From Apostichopus japonicus (Eukaryota; Echinodermata; Holothuroidea; Aspidochirotida; Stichopodidae): a DNA stretch of 64,000 bases. The stretch spans positions 1,345,764-1,409,763 of the forward strand of contig NC_092583.1 of assembly GCF_037975245.1 (NCBI RefSeq), written 5' to 3'. The translations under genes and the position numbers were made by a program. Positions 47,724-59,279 of the stretch are shown piece after piece (position 1 is the first letter of the stretch; every line of letters begins with the position of its first letter). Below the pieces are notes generated by a model. That model worked only from the letters and a program-made list of their open reading frames with translations. It was not told the origin of the DNA and searched no databases.

Positions 47724-48269
47724 CAGTGGCGTAGCTAGGGGGGGTCAAGGGAGGGCCCAGGCGCCGGGTTTAGGGGGGGGTGCTGAAATGGGAAAATGAG
47801 AGTAAAAAAAATAAGCACTTTTTAGAAAAACATGACGAAATTGATGTATGTCGTCAGGCATGAATATTTTCCAGTTACTAATAAGAATCTGAACTGAATG
47901 TAGTTGTTTTTATCAGCAAATTTATTGATTGTGATTTCTTTTCAGTCCATTTCGACCGTTTTTTTCATTTTTTTTTATATTCTGTTCTGTGGTCTGTAAT
48001 GACTATACATGTCACGGAAATTTCGGGTATTTCAGTATACAGTTCCAAGGCAGTAGATTTCGAAGGGTGGAAAATGTTAATATCATAGGCGTAGGACGGT
48101 AGGAGCACAATTTGATTTGGGGGGGGAGGGTGCTGTAATGACTTGCCCGAAAAATATAACCAAAAATTTTTGCGCGACTTCGCACTCAATTTATTTTTCT
48201 TTCAGTAGTGGGGGGGGGGCGATTTTCTACTCTTGCAACCGGGTGCCAAAACCTCCAGCTACGCCACTG
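47724..48269. mobile_element. hAT MITE, 546 bp, perfect 8-bp TSD
   Basis: The left end CAGTGGCGTAGCTAG and the right end CAGCTACGCCACTG are inverted; GGTCTAAG flanks both (47716-47723 and 48270-48277). It is rich in G runs. No transposase. An internal AGGCGTAGGACGGTAGG near 48,088 may be the end of a second element nested inside. Confidence 0.92.
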
Positions 48270-48482
48270 GGTCTAAGTAAGTTGGGGTTATTTATCTTAC
48301 ACGGGCAATCCAATCCTTTCCATCTCTAATTAATGTTCTAAATCGCTAGAACCAAATGCAAGTAGAACTGCATTTGCCTGCAAATATACAGTATTGTAGT
48401 GCGCGTGGAGTGCTTGCAGTATTAGGAAGAACTTTTCGGTTGTTCATGGTGTTATATTTTCGGCGGACAACACACCAGGGTG

Positions 48483-48512
48483 CAGAGCCGTATATCTCTA
48501 TATACGGCTCTG
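48483..48512. mobile_element. 30-bp palindromic micro-hAT with perfect 8-bp TSD
   Basis: CAGAGCCGTATAT-CTCT-ATATACGGCTCTG is a nearly pure inverted repeat (13-bp arms, 4-base loop) bounded by CCAGGGTG on both sides (48475-48482 and 48513-48520). The CAGAG...CTCTG ends and 8-bp duplication are hAT-like. It consists of terminal repeats only. Confidence 0.75.
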
Positions 48513-48520
48513 CCAGGGTG

Positions 48521-50605
48521 TATAGTGTAGCGCCCCCAACAGGGGTTGTAGCTAGCAGAGCGGCTGTGTGTTTGATAGGGCAGCTGTCGGCCACAATATG
48601 TCAAGATCAATGTGGGGCAACTACAATTAAACACAACCTGAACCAATAAAACCTGAACAAATAAATTGAATTTTGTAGGCTACTACCAATCAATTTAATA
48701 CAAAACCGCTGAGCAGGTGTTTACATATCAAGTTATATATTACTTGAGGTCATCGCAGTGACCCACCGTCCAAATAAGAATGTAGCAAGGTGATAAATGA
48801 ATACTTCACCAATAGGCAATAAATCTCTAACGAAGTTAATGATAGAAAGAAATACACTGCCCATCTAACACCTTACCCAGCTGTTCCCTATAGTACCAAT
48901 ATTTAATTTATAACATTGCAAATCCACATAAATCTCAGCTTATAATTTACATAAATAATAGTGAGACGTACCTGCGAAGTTTGTGGCCAAACGTATAATT
49001 ACGAGTCCTAAATCTACAATACGTAGGCGTTGCCTCGGGGAAAATTATAATCGAAGCCAGCCACAAATACAAGAATAATCCCGCTGGGTGAAGCGATAAT
49101 ATCGTCCGAAGCACACATCATGTTCCCAAACTTTAAATGGATTTAGAGTAATAATTTAAAGGGATTCAGACAAACCGGGGAAATACGCCCACAATATTAT
49201 AAGAAAAGGGACTCGGGCCTTGTCTAAACTATAAAACAACATTTAACTTACTTAACGAACTGGCCAACGGACCTCACTGGGCAGCGGCTAACACCAAAAA
49301 CATAACACACTCTTGGAAACCCAAATTGCAAGTGCCCTAACTTTAAAAAAAAAAAAAAACTGACTCGAAACCTCGGATCTTCGCGTGGCTCGAACATTCC
49401 ACATTACTACGGAAGGAACCAGACTATTGTCGCGAGAGCTGGACAGCTGCAAGGGGGACGGAAACAAAGGAATAAAATATCAGGGGCGGATGCAGGATTT
49501 GTGACAGGGGGGGCTGACTGGTCCAGCCGCGCCTGAACGTAAGACTATCTAAGCGGAGCGCCACCATCGGTTGGCGCGGAGCGCACCAGAAAATTTTTGG
49601 CTTTACAAACCCCCAGATGGCCGGAAACGGCACTTCCCGAGTATTCTAAGCTGAATGTACCTAGCCTGAAAATATGGATCTCATGTCTGCAATTTCTCAA
49701 TTGATGAGAAAAAAACAATCTATGAAATATGGTAATACATATCAGATGAGTTGAGATGATGCAAAAATCATAATGCCTTTAGCCCCCAATCCCCCTCCCG
49801 TTCCGTCACCACTGTTTGATGCAGGGCCGGATCCAGGATTCTGGAAGGGTGAGGGGTTTGGCCTCCAGTGATCCTAGGGTCTAAGGGGAGTGGGTTTCCC
49901 TCTATCCATTGTGAAATTCTTGGATATTTAAGTACAACAGGGAACCCCCTTCAATTTAGTCATGCAAAGCACCTCTCTCTTTTTTTTCTCTTTTTTTTTC
50001 TCTTTTTTTTTGGGGCCAAGAGCAGGGGGGTCCGGACCCCTGGACCCCCCTCTGGATCCGTGCCTGAATATGCACGTGAAACTACAACAATTCACTATAC
50101 ATATTAAAGATTATGATCAAACAGACCCCCAGGGAACAATAAATAATACACACAAACAGGACAACTACTCCAGCAGTGATGCCACCTATGTACGGAGGCG
50201 TTTACGCGACGCTCCTCCGGGCGTCAAAATAGTCATGTCGCTTGTGAGCGCCGTGACAGCCTCAGAATAAGTTGGCTAAGCAGCTAGCCTCACTGAAACT
50301 GCAAATGTACAGAGACTATATGAAACTTACAGTTTCAACGCTGAATACCTACGGACTGATCAAGAGTTTGCCAAGTTCAAGTCGCGTTGGTTTCAGTCGG
50401 GAAAAAAGTGAATCTGTAACTATGGAGCTGTAAGCGTTATGAAAAAGTACATCACCACGGCAAGGTTTTGTGGCTTTCAATATCATCTACATCAATGCCA
50501 AAATATTCACAGCAAGTAAAACGGGAATATTTTATTTCAAATAATATTAATTTTGTTTCATACAGGCCATAATGTTGCAAGCAAAATGTTCTTCATGTCA
50601 ACAGA
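48521..50605. other. intergenic region with fragments of hAT-like ends
   Basis: CAGGGGCGGATGCAGGATT (49488 on) and CAGGGCCGGATCCAGGATTC (49821 on) are left ends of the CAGNGGCGGATCCAGG type, and CTCTGGATCCGTGCCTG (50049-50065) is a matching right end. No target duplication could be paired, so boundaries are uncertain. An A15 run lies at 49,347. No genes seen. Confidence 0.55.
49821..50065. mobile_element. possible decayed hAT MITE
   Basis: CAGGGCCGGATCCAG at the left and CTGGATCCGTGCCTG at the right are inverted with three mismatches and enclose about 245 bp with C/T runs. Flanking 8-mers (GTTTGATG, AATATGCA) do not match. Confidence 0.5.
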
Positions 50606-51299
50606 CAGTGGCGTCACCAGACTTTTCAGTCTGGGGGGCACCAGCATTTGATGGGGGGCACTTAGGTGGATACGGATCGCCGTCCTGGGGGAGGGGTCTA
50701 AGGGGAGGGGATGCTCCCCTCCCCTTTGGAATTTTCGCATACGGAGGATGGGCTAGATGCAAAATGGTGCCACATTTGATGCTAAATTCGATCTGAAGAT
50801 ATCTCCAGAAATTGCTATTTTTGAGGTAATGATTTTAACAACGCGCAGAATTTTGCAGAGGATATGAACCACATGCTGTCGATATTATGTCTAACCCTAT
50901 CAATAGAACCTACATTTGTTGAATTAATGTGTGCATGACCCCGACTCCTTTCTTGTCCTCGTTTTCTCCCATTATCTATTAAGATGTAACAGGTTCCAGT
51001 ATCGTTATTGGCTGACACATTCAATGTAAATATCGACACCTGTTGTGATGGCGCGGGTTACGACTTCGATACCCGACGGTCAAGGATAAATTTTTTCGCA
51101 GCTCATTTGAAGAAAATACGAAATACTGTGCTTCTTTGTCCTTATGAAAAACCAACTCAGATGATGGGAGTTGAATATAACAAAATATATATATATTTTT
51201 TTACCAACCCAAATCTCAGATGGGGGGGCACTCGGGGGGCACTAGGTTTTCCAGGGGGCACGTACCCCCTGCCACCCCCCCCCCTTGGCGACGCCACTG
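50606..51299. mobile_element. hAT MITE, 694 bp, perfect 8-bp TSD
   Basis: The left end CAGTGGCGTCACCAG and the right end TTGGCGACGCCACTG are inverted; TCAACAGA flanks both (50598-50605 and 51300-51307). G-rich subterminal GGGGGGCACC words lie at both ends. No long reading frame. Confidence 0.92.
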
Positions 51300-51307
51300 T
51301 CAACAGA

Positions 51308-52500
51308 AGGGCAGGCATGGATGGCATCCATATTGTTTTATATTTTTGTACAGTTTTGCTGCCTTGTTTTGTTATAGGCAAAACAAATTTTGCATACAAA
51401 AAGTGATGAATGAGAACGTTGTGGTATTGATCACCACCATGCATATACCTCAATGTCCTTATACTGGAAGAACATTGAAATTAAGCTAACAAAGAAAATT
51501 TCAAACAAGATCTTACTCTACAATTGTTGTTGTACATCTAGTGTCTTCCTTGTGGTTCCTTAATCCTATCCACTCTACCCTCAGTCACCAAGAGGGACAC
51601 CAATTTTGCTGACGACCGCATTGATCGCATTTTAATTTCTTGGTCATCTCCATCATTTTTAACTATATTTGTGTATAAGACTTAACGTTATTATACAGCA
51701 ATGATTTGCAAGAAGAAGCATCGGTTCGTAGTAACAAACTGTCTCCTATCATTTTGGGAGATTTAACTTTTCCTTTTTTGTCGGTATAACTTCTTATGGA
51801 GGCAAACGTTATATAACTTGCTTAAAAACACCGTGCGAAGTTTTTTCTCCAAACCTGTGACAGTCCACATATCTTTCAAAACGGTTTTGAAACCCTACCA
51901 CAAAATAAAACTAGTTAAATGACGAGGGGGCGGGGTGATGTACACCCCACACCTCGCGTGGGTCGCGCCTGACTATTTAGTGACTCTCCCGAGCTGTGTA
52001 GAATCAACTTCAAATGTGACTGTCCGCTTTCCATAGCTTTAACCACGCGTTACTCAAAGTGCCAAGGCGTTATGCCTAACAGGCTTTGACTTTGTGTTCT
52101 ACACGCATAAACTGTACTGTGCGTCAGGTGAGAACGTGAACATCGTGTAGTTTTGCTAGAGAACGTAAGCTATGTTTTGTGAAATGTATGTGATGCGTGC
52201 GCGCACTCGTGCGTCGCTAGGCTACCATACTCTATGACGAGTGGTAGCAACGCACAAGACGCAATCCTGCATGATGACGCATCCCACGCACTGATTCGGT
52301 GTTTGTGTATAGTATGTAACAATGAAACGTTTTGTATCGCGCCGAAGGCTCTCTACCATATCGCTGGTACGCAACGTTCTGCGCAAAATATGGATGCACG
52401 CGAAAGTTTGTGACATCACAAAGGAGCTATAGCTAGTAAGTATGTAAACAGCGATAATGTGACTTAAGTTCAATTTGCCTAGCATCACGAACACATACTT
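51308..52500. other. intergenic region upstream of the kinase gene
   Basis: No coding sequence recognised. From about 51,920 the sequence becomes richer in CpG and GC (GGGCGGGGTG, GTGCGTGCGCGCACTC), which would suit a promoter region for the kinase. Confidence 0.45.
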
Positions 52501-52571
52501 GCTTCACACAGCGAAAACAGCGATTTACTTCCTCAAATTTGGAACACTATTTACATCTTCTCATATTTCTG
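52501..52571 (+). other. probable kinase-gene 5'UTR exon
   Basis: A strong donor TCTG|GTAAGT ends this stretch, and the next good acceptor in front of the kinase ATG is CTGCTCTTCAG at 53741-53751. The start is arbitrary; there is no coding content. Confidence 0.4.
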
Positions 52572-53751
52572 GTAAGTATTTAAACAATATTTAATAACTT
52601 AGTTGTTTTTTGTTGTTCTTGTTGTTGTTTCCTTATAAACTATATATGAAAATGTAGAAGTCAGAGGCTTCCCGATAAGTTGTCAACGATCTATTCAATA
52701 GGCGTAAGCTAATCCTATATACATTGCTTCATATGCTATGGGGGAAGGGGTAAGCTAAAGCCTCTCGAGAAGTTGTCAACGATCTATGCAATAGACGTAA
52801 GCTAATCCTATCAACGATCTATGCAATAGACGTAAGCTAATCCTATCAACGATCTATTCAATAAGTGTATAAGCTAATCCTATATACATTTCTTCGTATG
52901 CAATGGGGAACTGGTGAGGTAGTCTGGGGCATTTTGGTTATTGCAGCTTAATGGCAATTTCGTCATGAGTTTTAATGTTTACAAGGACAGCTAAGTATCG
53001 TCAAGGTATCATTAACTGGTTTCTTTTTCAAAAAAATTAAGAATAAAATTGACTTCCCATTTGTTGCCTTCTGTATAGAGTAACGTTATCATCCTATTGT
53101 CTCAATACATGTAAACTGTTTATCTTACACACATCAATGTCTTAATTACCTGGTACCATTTTATTGATCATCCATCGTAGATGGCTAATCACGGTTCTGT
53201 GATAGGTTTGATATCCTATTTCAGTATACCATAGACGTCCAGAAGGAACTTTATCACTTAGGCTGAAGTTAATATTCCTTAGGCTTGCAGTAAATTTCAT
53301 TATGAACATAAATTTTTTAATTTCATTTTACTGTAAACGAAAAAGAAAACAATATAATAATAATAATAATGACCTCGATTGATAAGTTTTTTTTTGTTGC
53401 AATAATGCATCCATCATTATAATAGCAATAACCACCTCTAGATCTAATCACACATTCTCAGTTGTACATGGATTGATAAATTCAATTATTTTTTATTAAT
53501 GAAATTACCAATTTTTGATGTCTCTGACGTCATATAAATGTATGGGAGGCCGATTATCATCGTACATAACCTATGCACATTCAGTAATAGATTATGAATT
53601 TTGTAATTGGTAACTGAATTTTTTTTTTTAAAAAACATTTCTTTTAAGTATTTAAGTTTTAATAATATTTTATAATAATTCTAAAATTTTATAATATTGT
53701 TATAATTCTAAAATTTTATAATATTTAAGCATTATATTTTCTGCTCTTCAG
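52572..53751. other. putative 5'UTR intron of the kinase gene
   Basis: Contains a 35-bp-unit tandem repeat (52681-52910) and long AT-rich stretches, among them repeated ATTCTAAAATTTTATAATAT words near 53,675-53,725. Confidence 0.5.
52681..52910. repeat. ~35-bp tandem repeat (CAACGATCTATGCAATAGAC)
   Basis: CAACGATCTAT(G/T)CAATA followed by GACGTAAGCTAATCCTAT occurs four times: three in immediate tandem (from 52777) and one separate (52684), plus flanking shared sequence ATATACAT-TTCTTCGTATGC. Confidence 0.88.
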
Positions 53752-53754
53752 TTG

Positions 53755-53819
53755 ATGACAATGTTATCCAGACATATGAACGAATCCCACCAACATCAAC
53801 CCGAACCAGCTCTTGAGAG
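53755..53819 (+). CDS. orphan kinase exon 1 (residues 1-22)
   Basis: ATG ACA ATG TTA TCC AGA; the acceptor TTCAG lies 3 nt before the ATG. Donor GAGAG|GTAACT, phase 2. Encodes MTMLSRHMNESHQHQPEPAL. Confidence 0.75.
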
Positions 53820-56800
53820 GTAACTTTGCTTAAGATGAATGGAAAAAAATCATTTCACACCGTGACGCCGTTATTTTCAGTGTTTTATGATCACAAGTTG
53901 AATAAACTTCTCACCAATTTATCCCCTTGTAATTTTATAAATTGTAATTGATTAGTTCTAAACTATTCCATCAAAGGAATAATACTGAGAAATAACTTAA
54001 AGAATGAAATTCATGGTAGTATATTTTGTGCCACAAATAATGAGTAAACCCCTCAGAAAATAGTAAATTTGTGCGAAGTTTTCCTGACAAAGTTTAACAT
54101 CTTTTATATTACATTTTTTTTTTCATTTTTACAGACGCACAGTTTGGAAGAAGGTCGTTGCGACCTTGACATGTTGTGGAAATTCTCGATCTAAAGCCTA
54201 CGAACTTGGTGACTGTTATGAACCAACACCTTCATCTGCTCAGCAAACTTCACCCGGCTCGAGAAACGACACACAACGAAATGTCGGTCACGTGATCGAC
54301 GGACGCGGGAAAACAACTTCACCCTCGTCAACACGAAGCTTTCATTTCAAGCGCGGCAAAGAACAACCGAAGTCGCCAAAAACAAGATCAAAGGGTCGCC
54401 GGAAGAAGGATAAAGAATCTTCCAACGCGAGAAAGCTTTTGACCTCTCCAAGAAACAGAGAAGTCAACCTCATCCAGCCCATTAACGACACGGATGTTCA
54501 GAAAGGGCGCCCTCATACTTGCAAACAACCGCAGACGATCAAGCCAAGAGACCAGTCACGCGGTGTCGATTTAAAAAATGTTTCTGTCATCATCAAAAAA
54601 TATGCAAAGTCGATTAGCTTTTCGACTTTACAGTCGCTTTCGCCAGATGGTAAAGAATCATTGACGGATACCTTTAAGCGTCATAAAGGGTTCATCGAAT
54701 CACTTGTCAAGTTTCAAACATATGTTCCTCCCGAGCGAGCAACAGCCTATCGCATTGACAAGGAGTTTGATCATCTCCAGAATTCACAACTTTCACTTGG
54801 TCAAATTTGCGACATTAATGGATCACCAGCAGGTCCTCATAATGCTGCACTTCAGTCCTCAGCAACCAGTCTAAACTTCTCAGATCAGAAAAGAAACATC
54901 AACTTTGCGAAGACTGTTGCCAGGGGTGCCATCTGCGTACCTCGTGCAGCGCTACAAAATTCAAGCGTATCATCAGAGTCATATGACGTCACACGAATTC
55001 CGCCAAATGTTACCCATGATAAGATAAAGACTGGAAGTAAGGGTGACGTTAATGAAATCATTCAACGTGGGCCAACTCAGCCACATTCATCATCAACTAG
55101 ATTCCAAACACCACTTGAGCAAACCACCCAGTGCAGAGCTCTGACAACTCCAAAGGAGAGCGCTCCAAAGCATCGGCCGAAGTTAACGACTGCCAAACAG
55201 GATGGTGATGTTTCACGTGTGGATGAACTGCAGCTGGTAGCCGGTGGAGGGAAGAAGTTAGAGCTAGATGGGTGTGCCGCGAAACCGCCAAAGGTCCCTG
55301 GTAGACGAATCAAAGACGCACGGCAGCATGTATATCCAAAGGGAAACCCAATTCAGAAAAGGAACGAACATTTGAACTGCAGACAAATCAAGAACATCTT
55401 GGTAACTAGACTCACCGACGGTGATAGCGGAGTAGTTCGGTTATCAGAGATTCCATCTGGAAAAGATAAGATCCATAGTTGCCGCGTCCAGGACAACTCT
55501 TCGAGTCACCAGACTCATGTTCGACGGGCAGAAAAAGATATCGCGAGGGTGCCTTCGCTTGGACAGGGCGTGGATGTTCTCCATAGCTCCCGTGACGTTA
55601 GAGTTGAGGCTGGACCCAAAAACAATGCAACTGCAATCAAGTCGAAGCTTACTCATGCTATGAAAAATATTCAAGGGTGAGTAAAAAACGTTTTCCGAAA
55701 TTACAACGATCAGGGGCGCAAACCAACCTCTTTTTGTACTGGGAAGGGGAGTTGCTACGTCGTCCTCGGAAGGGTGTAAAAATAGAGGTCTCCCCTTCCC
55801 CTAGAAAAAAAATTGGTTGATGCCAAAAAGTGCTATATTTTGCACGAAAACGCGAGATTTTGACATATAAATGGGCTAAAACAAAACGTGACGTCGGTAT
55901 TTAACTGATCACTGGTGTCCTCAAAACTGTTTCTGCTGGCGGAGTAAGAGAAGGGGAGAGGGATGCATTGTGTATCAGTTACCGATTTTCTTGCAGTTTG
56001 GCAGGAGCTGACGAAGTTCTCATATATAAGGCACACACCGTGACTATACACTACTGAACGATAACGAAGACTCCCCACCCCCTCTCCCCTCCTCCTCCTC
56101 CTCCTCCTCCTCCTCCTCCTCCTCCCCCCTCTCCTTCCTTCTACCTTCCATTAGATTTACTAACGACATTGGACGCTGCCAAAGGTTAGAGTTGATAGAC
56201 CATATCATTTTGTACTTCCTACAGACAAACAACGCCTGCCAAAATAAAGTCAACACTACAGCGGTTGTTTCCAGAATGCGATCTACTATCGCAGAGTGAT
56301 CTTCAACATGTTCTACACCCCGTCACCAACAAATCGATAACTCTTGGCAAAGGAGCTTATGGAGTAGTAAGCCTAATGAGAAACAGCAAAACTGGAAGGC
56401 TTTGTGCAGTGAAAACCTTCCAAGATCATCTCATCAAAGCCAAAATCTTCAGAGTACGTATAGAATTGAAACGGGTGAAAGGTCATCACCAAATATGCTA
56501 TAAAGTCAGTAGTATTTTCCAATATAATTTCGATTAATGCCACATTTACGAAGTTCTCCCCCTTTTTTTTCTTGTTGATTTTGACAGGAGGCTAAGTTAG
56601 AGGTCCAAACGTTGACAAAACTACGTGGCTTAAATTGCGTCGCAGAACTTTTCGGTATAGTTCCGACAGAAGGGAACGTCGGAGTGCCCTCTGTTGTTGA
56701 AGAATTCATCGGTGACGCAAAAACTTTCAAGGCGTCGATATTACACGCAGCTCTGAAATCGAGTATCCTATCCGCTGCCGCGATGTTTCGCATTGCACTG

Positions 56801-57229
56801 AACATTGTCAACGCACTTAATAACGTCCACTCCAGGGGTGTCCTTCATTGTGACTTTAAGACCGACAATATTATGTTGATGCCTGGATTTGAACACCAAA
56901 GAGATCCTCAAATCAAAATCATTGACTTCGGAAGAGCAATTCGCATGGACAAGAAACCGAAGTACGAGCATTATACACCAGAGAAGCAACAGAGGGTGTT
57001 GACAAGGTCGATTCATATTGCCCCTGAGGTAGTGCTGGGGCAACAGCCGCATAGTGTGACTTCAGAGGTATACTCACTTGGTATGGTATTCCTAATGATG
57101 GCGGGTGACCAGTTTAAATATTTGGGAAATGCTGGCGATAAATGCACTGATAAGAATTTTGTTCAGAGACCAACGATGGACAAAATTAAGAAGAAGCTGA
57201 CGTCGTACATTAAAAGAAAACAATACTAG
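53755..57229 (+). CDS. orphan protein kinase with long basic N-terminal extension, 4 exons, 825 aa
   Basis: Exons 53755-53819, 54135-55676, 56225-56453 and 56588-57229 sum to 2,478 nt and join in phase. Residues 1-535 are basic, Ser/Lys/Gln-rich and probably disordered. The kinase domain runs from about 574 to the C-terminus. It has Gly loop GKGAYGVV (577-584), Lys599 (CAVK), alphaC Glu617, catalytic loop HCDFKTDN (699-706), DFG 725-727 and APE 757-759. F-helix SEVYSLG (771-777) has Glu where Asp is usual, and RPT (806-808) follows. All catalytic residues are kept, so it is probably active, as a non-RD kinase. The RPTM ending and SLGMVF helix look TKL-like, but I cannot name a family. Similar orphan kinases are expanded in marine invertebrates. 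No membrane segment seen. Confidence 0.9.
53820..54134. other. orphan kinase intron 1
   Basis: AT-rich with a T10 polypyrimidine tract before the acceptor; nothing else. Confidence 0.65.
54135..55676 (+). CDS. orphan kinase exon 2, disordered region (residues 22-536)
   Basis: Acceptor TTTTTACAG, then A CGC ACA GTT TGG AAG AAG. 1,542 nt open, donor CAAGG|GTGAGT, phase 2. Lys/Arg-rich patches such as KTRSKGRRKKDKESSNARK; no domain recognised. One weakly ordered stretch, KNVSVIIKKYAKSISFSTLQ, precedes a hydrophobic/charged segment. Confidence 0.92.
55677..56224. other. orphan kinase intron 2
   Basis: Contains a (TCC)n microsatellite (56085-56126) and, near 55,711-55,820, a short segment with weakly inverted ends (GGGGCGCAAACCAACC versus GGTTGATGCC). 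Confidence 0.6.
56085..56126. repeat. (CTC)n microsatellite
   Basis: About 12 uninterrupted CTC/TCC units. Confidence 0.95.
56225..56453 (+). CDS. orphan kinase exon 3, N-lobe start (residues 536-612)
   Basis: Acceptor CTTCCTACAG, donor AGA|GTACGT, phase 0. Contains LGKGAYGVVSLMRNSKTGRL and CAVK. Confidence 0.93.
56588..57229 (+). CDS. orphan kinase exon 4, rest of kinase domain (residues 613-825)
   Basis: Acceptor TTTTGACAG, then GAG GCT AAG. Carries alphaC, the hinge, the catalytic and activation loops, and a short C-lobe ending YIKRKQY, TAG. The region after RPT is short for a full C-lobe. Confidence 0.95.
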   Translation, partial: EAKLEVQTLTKLRGLNCVAELFGIVPTEGNVGVPSVVEEFIGDAKTFKASILHAALKSSILSAAAMFRIALNIVNALNNVHSRGVLHCDFKTDNIMLMPGFEHQRDPQIKIIDFGRAIRMDKKPKYEHYTPEKQQRVLTRSIHIAPEVVLGQQPHSVTSEVYSLGMVFLMMAGDQFKYLGNAGDKCTDKNFVQRPTMDKIKKKLTSYIKRKQY

Positions 57230-58624
57230 ATAGATGACGTCATGGATGGCTTGCTTCCCGCTAGTGATGAGAGAAAGCAGACGGATTTGTTTCCGAACGT
57301 GTTATTTGTGACTTTGATAGATTGTCCAGACCCATTAGGAGTGCGAAGACTGACGAAACCATTGCAAAGTCAAAAACACTCAACGCGGTATCCGATGTGA
57401 TGCGCCCATAGAAATTGATTAGCTATTTACTTTTGTGAAATACGTACTATTTGTAATACGCGCCGGACTTTCTTGCCGTACACAGAAAGCGCCACCACTT
57501 TGATGAGTGGCTTCAGTATATGTCGCATGACGTCATTCTATCCTAATAAATTTCTATGGATGCGCCACACTATGTGACAATTTTCCGTCGTGCTGTGATA
57601 TATCGACATAGCGCCCTCGCTTAAAACGCAACGGCTTGTCGCGAAGAGAGTCGCGTTTGTGATGATGGAACTGTCCAATCTCATATGCAGCTGTGCTGTT
57701 GTTCATGTCGTAATGTTCATGTCACATGTCCTTGTAAAACTTAAAATGTTATGTCTTGTATCGTTCGGCACCGTACCGTACAAAAACAAAATTGTACCCA
57801 CGAATTGTAAATGAAAAAGAAAATTCTCAATTGTGAAGAAAGATGGATTTCACCGAATATATGCCTATGGCAAGATTCACAAACATGGTGAACTTGAGAA
57901 GACCACTTCCACTTGATGGAATATAAGGCTGCAGTGCATAGATCTTTGGCCATCTTTTCTTGAAAAAAATCCAACTTGTCAGTTATAATGCAGAAAATGT
58001 ACATTTTTGATCAATCAAGAAATCCATTGTGATCAATACAAGTATAATGTACCAGTATAAGAATGATACTAAAAATAAAATGACTGAAATAAAATATAAT
58101 AAAATGAAACTATCTCTCTCTATTATTATTATTATTTTTTTTAATTTTATTATCTCGCTCTCTAGTTTTGCTTCCTTCATGAAAATAACATTTCAACACA
58201 ACAGATGTTCTTTCTTTTTCTTTGAGGTTAATAATCAGTTTTGATCGATACGTACATTTCCAATCATCAAAATGTAGTTGTTTAGCTTGGCGATAGTCAA
58301 GTCTCAATTTACAGAAAAAAATCTGAACTTTTACTTCTTGTGTACTAGACTAATAATTAACAGCTGGTACGTGTCTACTAGGGCAATGACATTTCTCAAA
58401 TTCAAATAAAACTATAAGGTTTACCAATAATAACTAATACTGAAACTTTGCTGCTGCGATAACGTCTGATGCGCAATTTTGGGAATTCCCCTATTTTCAA
58501 TGACGCGTCGACTCACATAATTAATTTTAGTATGTTTGCAGCCCTAGTTTCAGTTTACTTTCTCCACATCACCTCAGTGAAGTTAACACGATACATATAT
58601 ATATATATACAATAATAATATTGT

Positions 58625-58960
58625 GACTACAATAATACAATAATAATCCTGGGTGAGCATACAATACAATAATAATACAATACAATACAATAATACAATA
58701 CAACAATACAATACAATACAATACAATACAATACAATACAATACAATACAATAATAATACAATACAATAATACAATACAATATACAATACAATAATACAA
58801 TATAATAATACAATACAATACAATAATACAATACAATAATAAACAATACAATACAATAATAATACAATACAATACAATAATACAATACAACAATACAATA
58901 CAATACAATACAACAATAATACAATACAATACAATACAATAATAATACAACGATACAATA
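58625..58960. repeat. ATACA/ATA microsatellite array with duplicated borders
   Basis: About 300 bp of (AATAC)n interrupted by AATAATAC. ATAATAATCCTGGGTGAGCA occurs at both borders (about 58640 and 58958), so the array lies between or arose from a duplicated 20-bp sequence. Long reverse-strand YCIVL frames are artefacts. Confidence 0.93.
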
Positions 58961-59279
58961 ATAATCCTGGGTGAGCAGTGGAGCAGTGGATCATATCAAA
59001 AATATTTCACATCCGAAGGATCTTTGTTTGGTGATAGTGATAGTGGGTGAGCACGTATGGATCCATAAATAAATATCGGCCTAGATGCGCGGAGAAACGA
59101 AGTACGTTTGTTAGTGCACATAAATCACGGCGAGAAATCTATCAATTAACTGTGGTAAAGAAGACCCCAGTCGTATTTTGTTCGGTAAATTGTTGTCAAC
59201 ATTTAAGTGGTTGCAGACGACGATCTCTCTGTGTGTATCAACCATAGACATTGAAGTAGGTCAATGATATCAACACAAC

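Noticed and set aside
55077-55674. Reverse-strand frames opposite the kinase exon 2
   Set aside because: Shadows of the forward coding exon; no splice or homology support.
55711-55822. Small MITE with CAGGGGCGCAAACCAACC start
   Set aside because: Inverted similarity at the other end is short and no target duplication could be found.
58569-58994. Reverse-strand frames of 100-140 codons rich in YCIVL
   Set aside because: Produced by the ATACA microsatellite, which has no stops in these frames.
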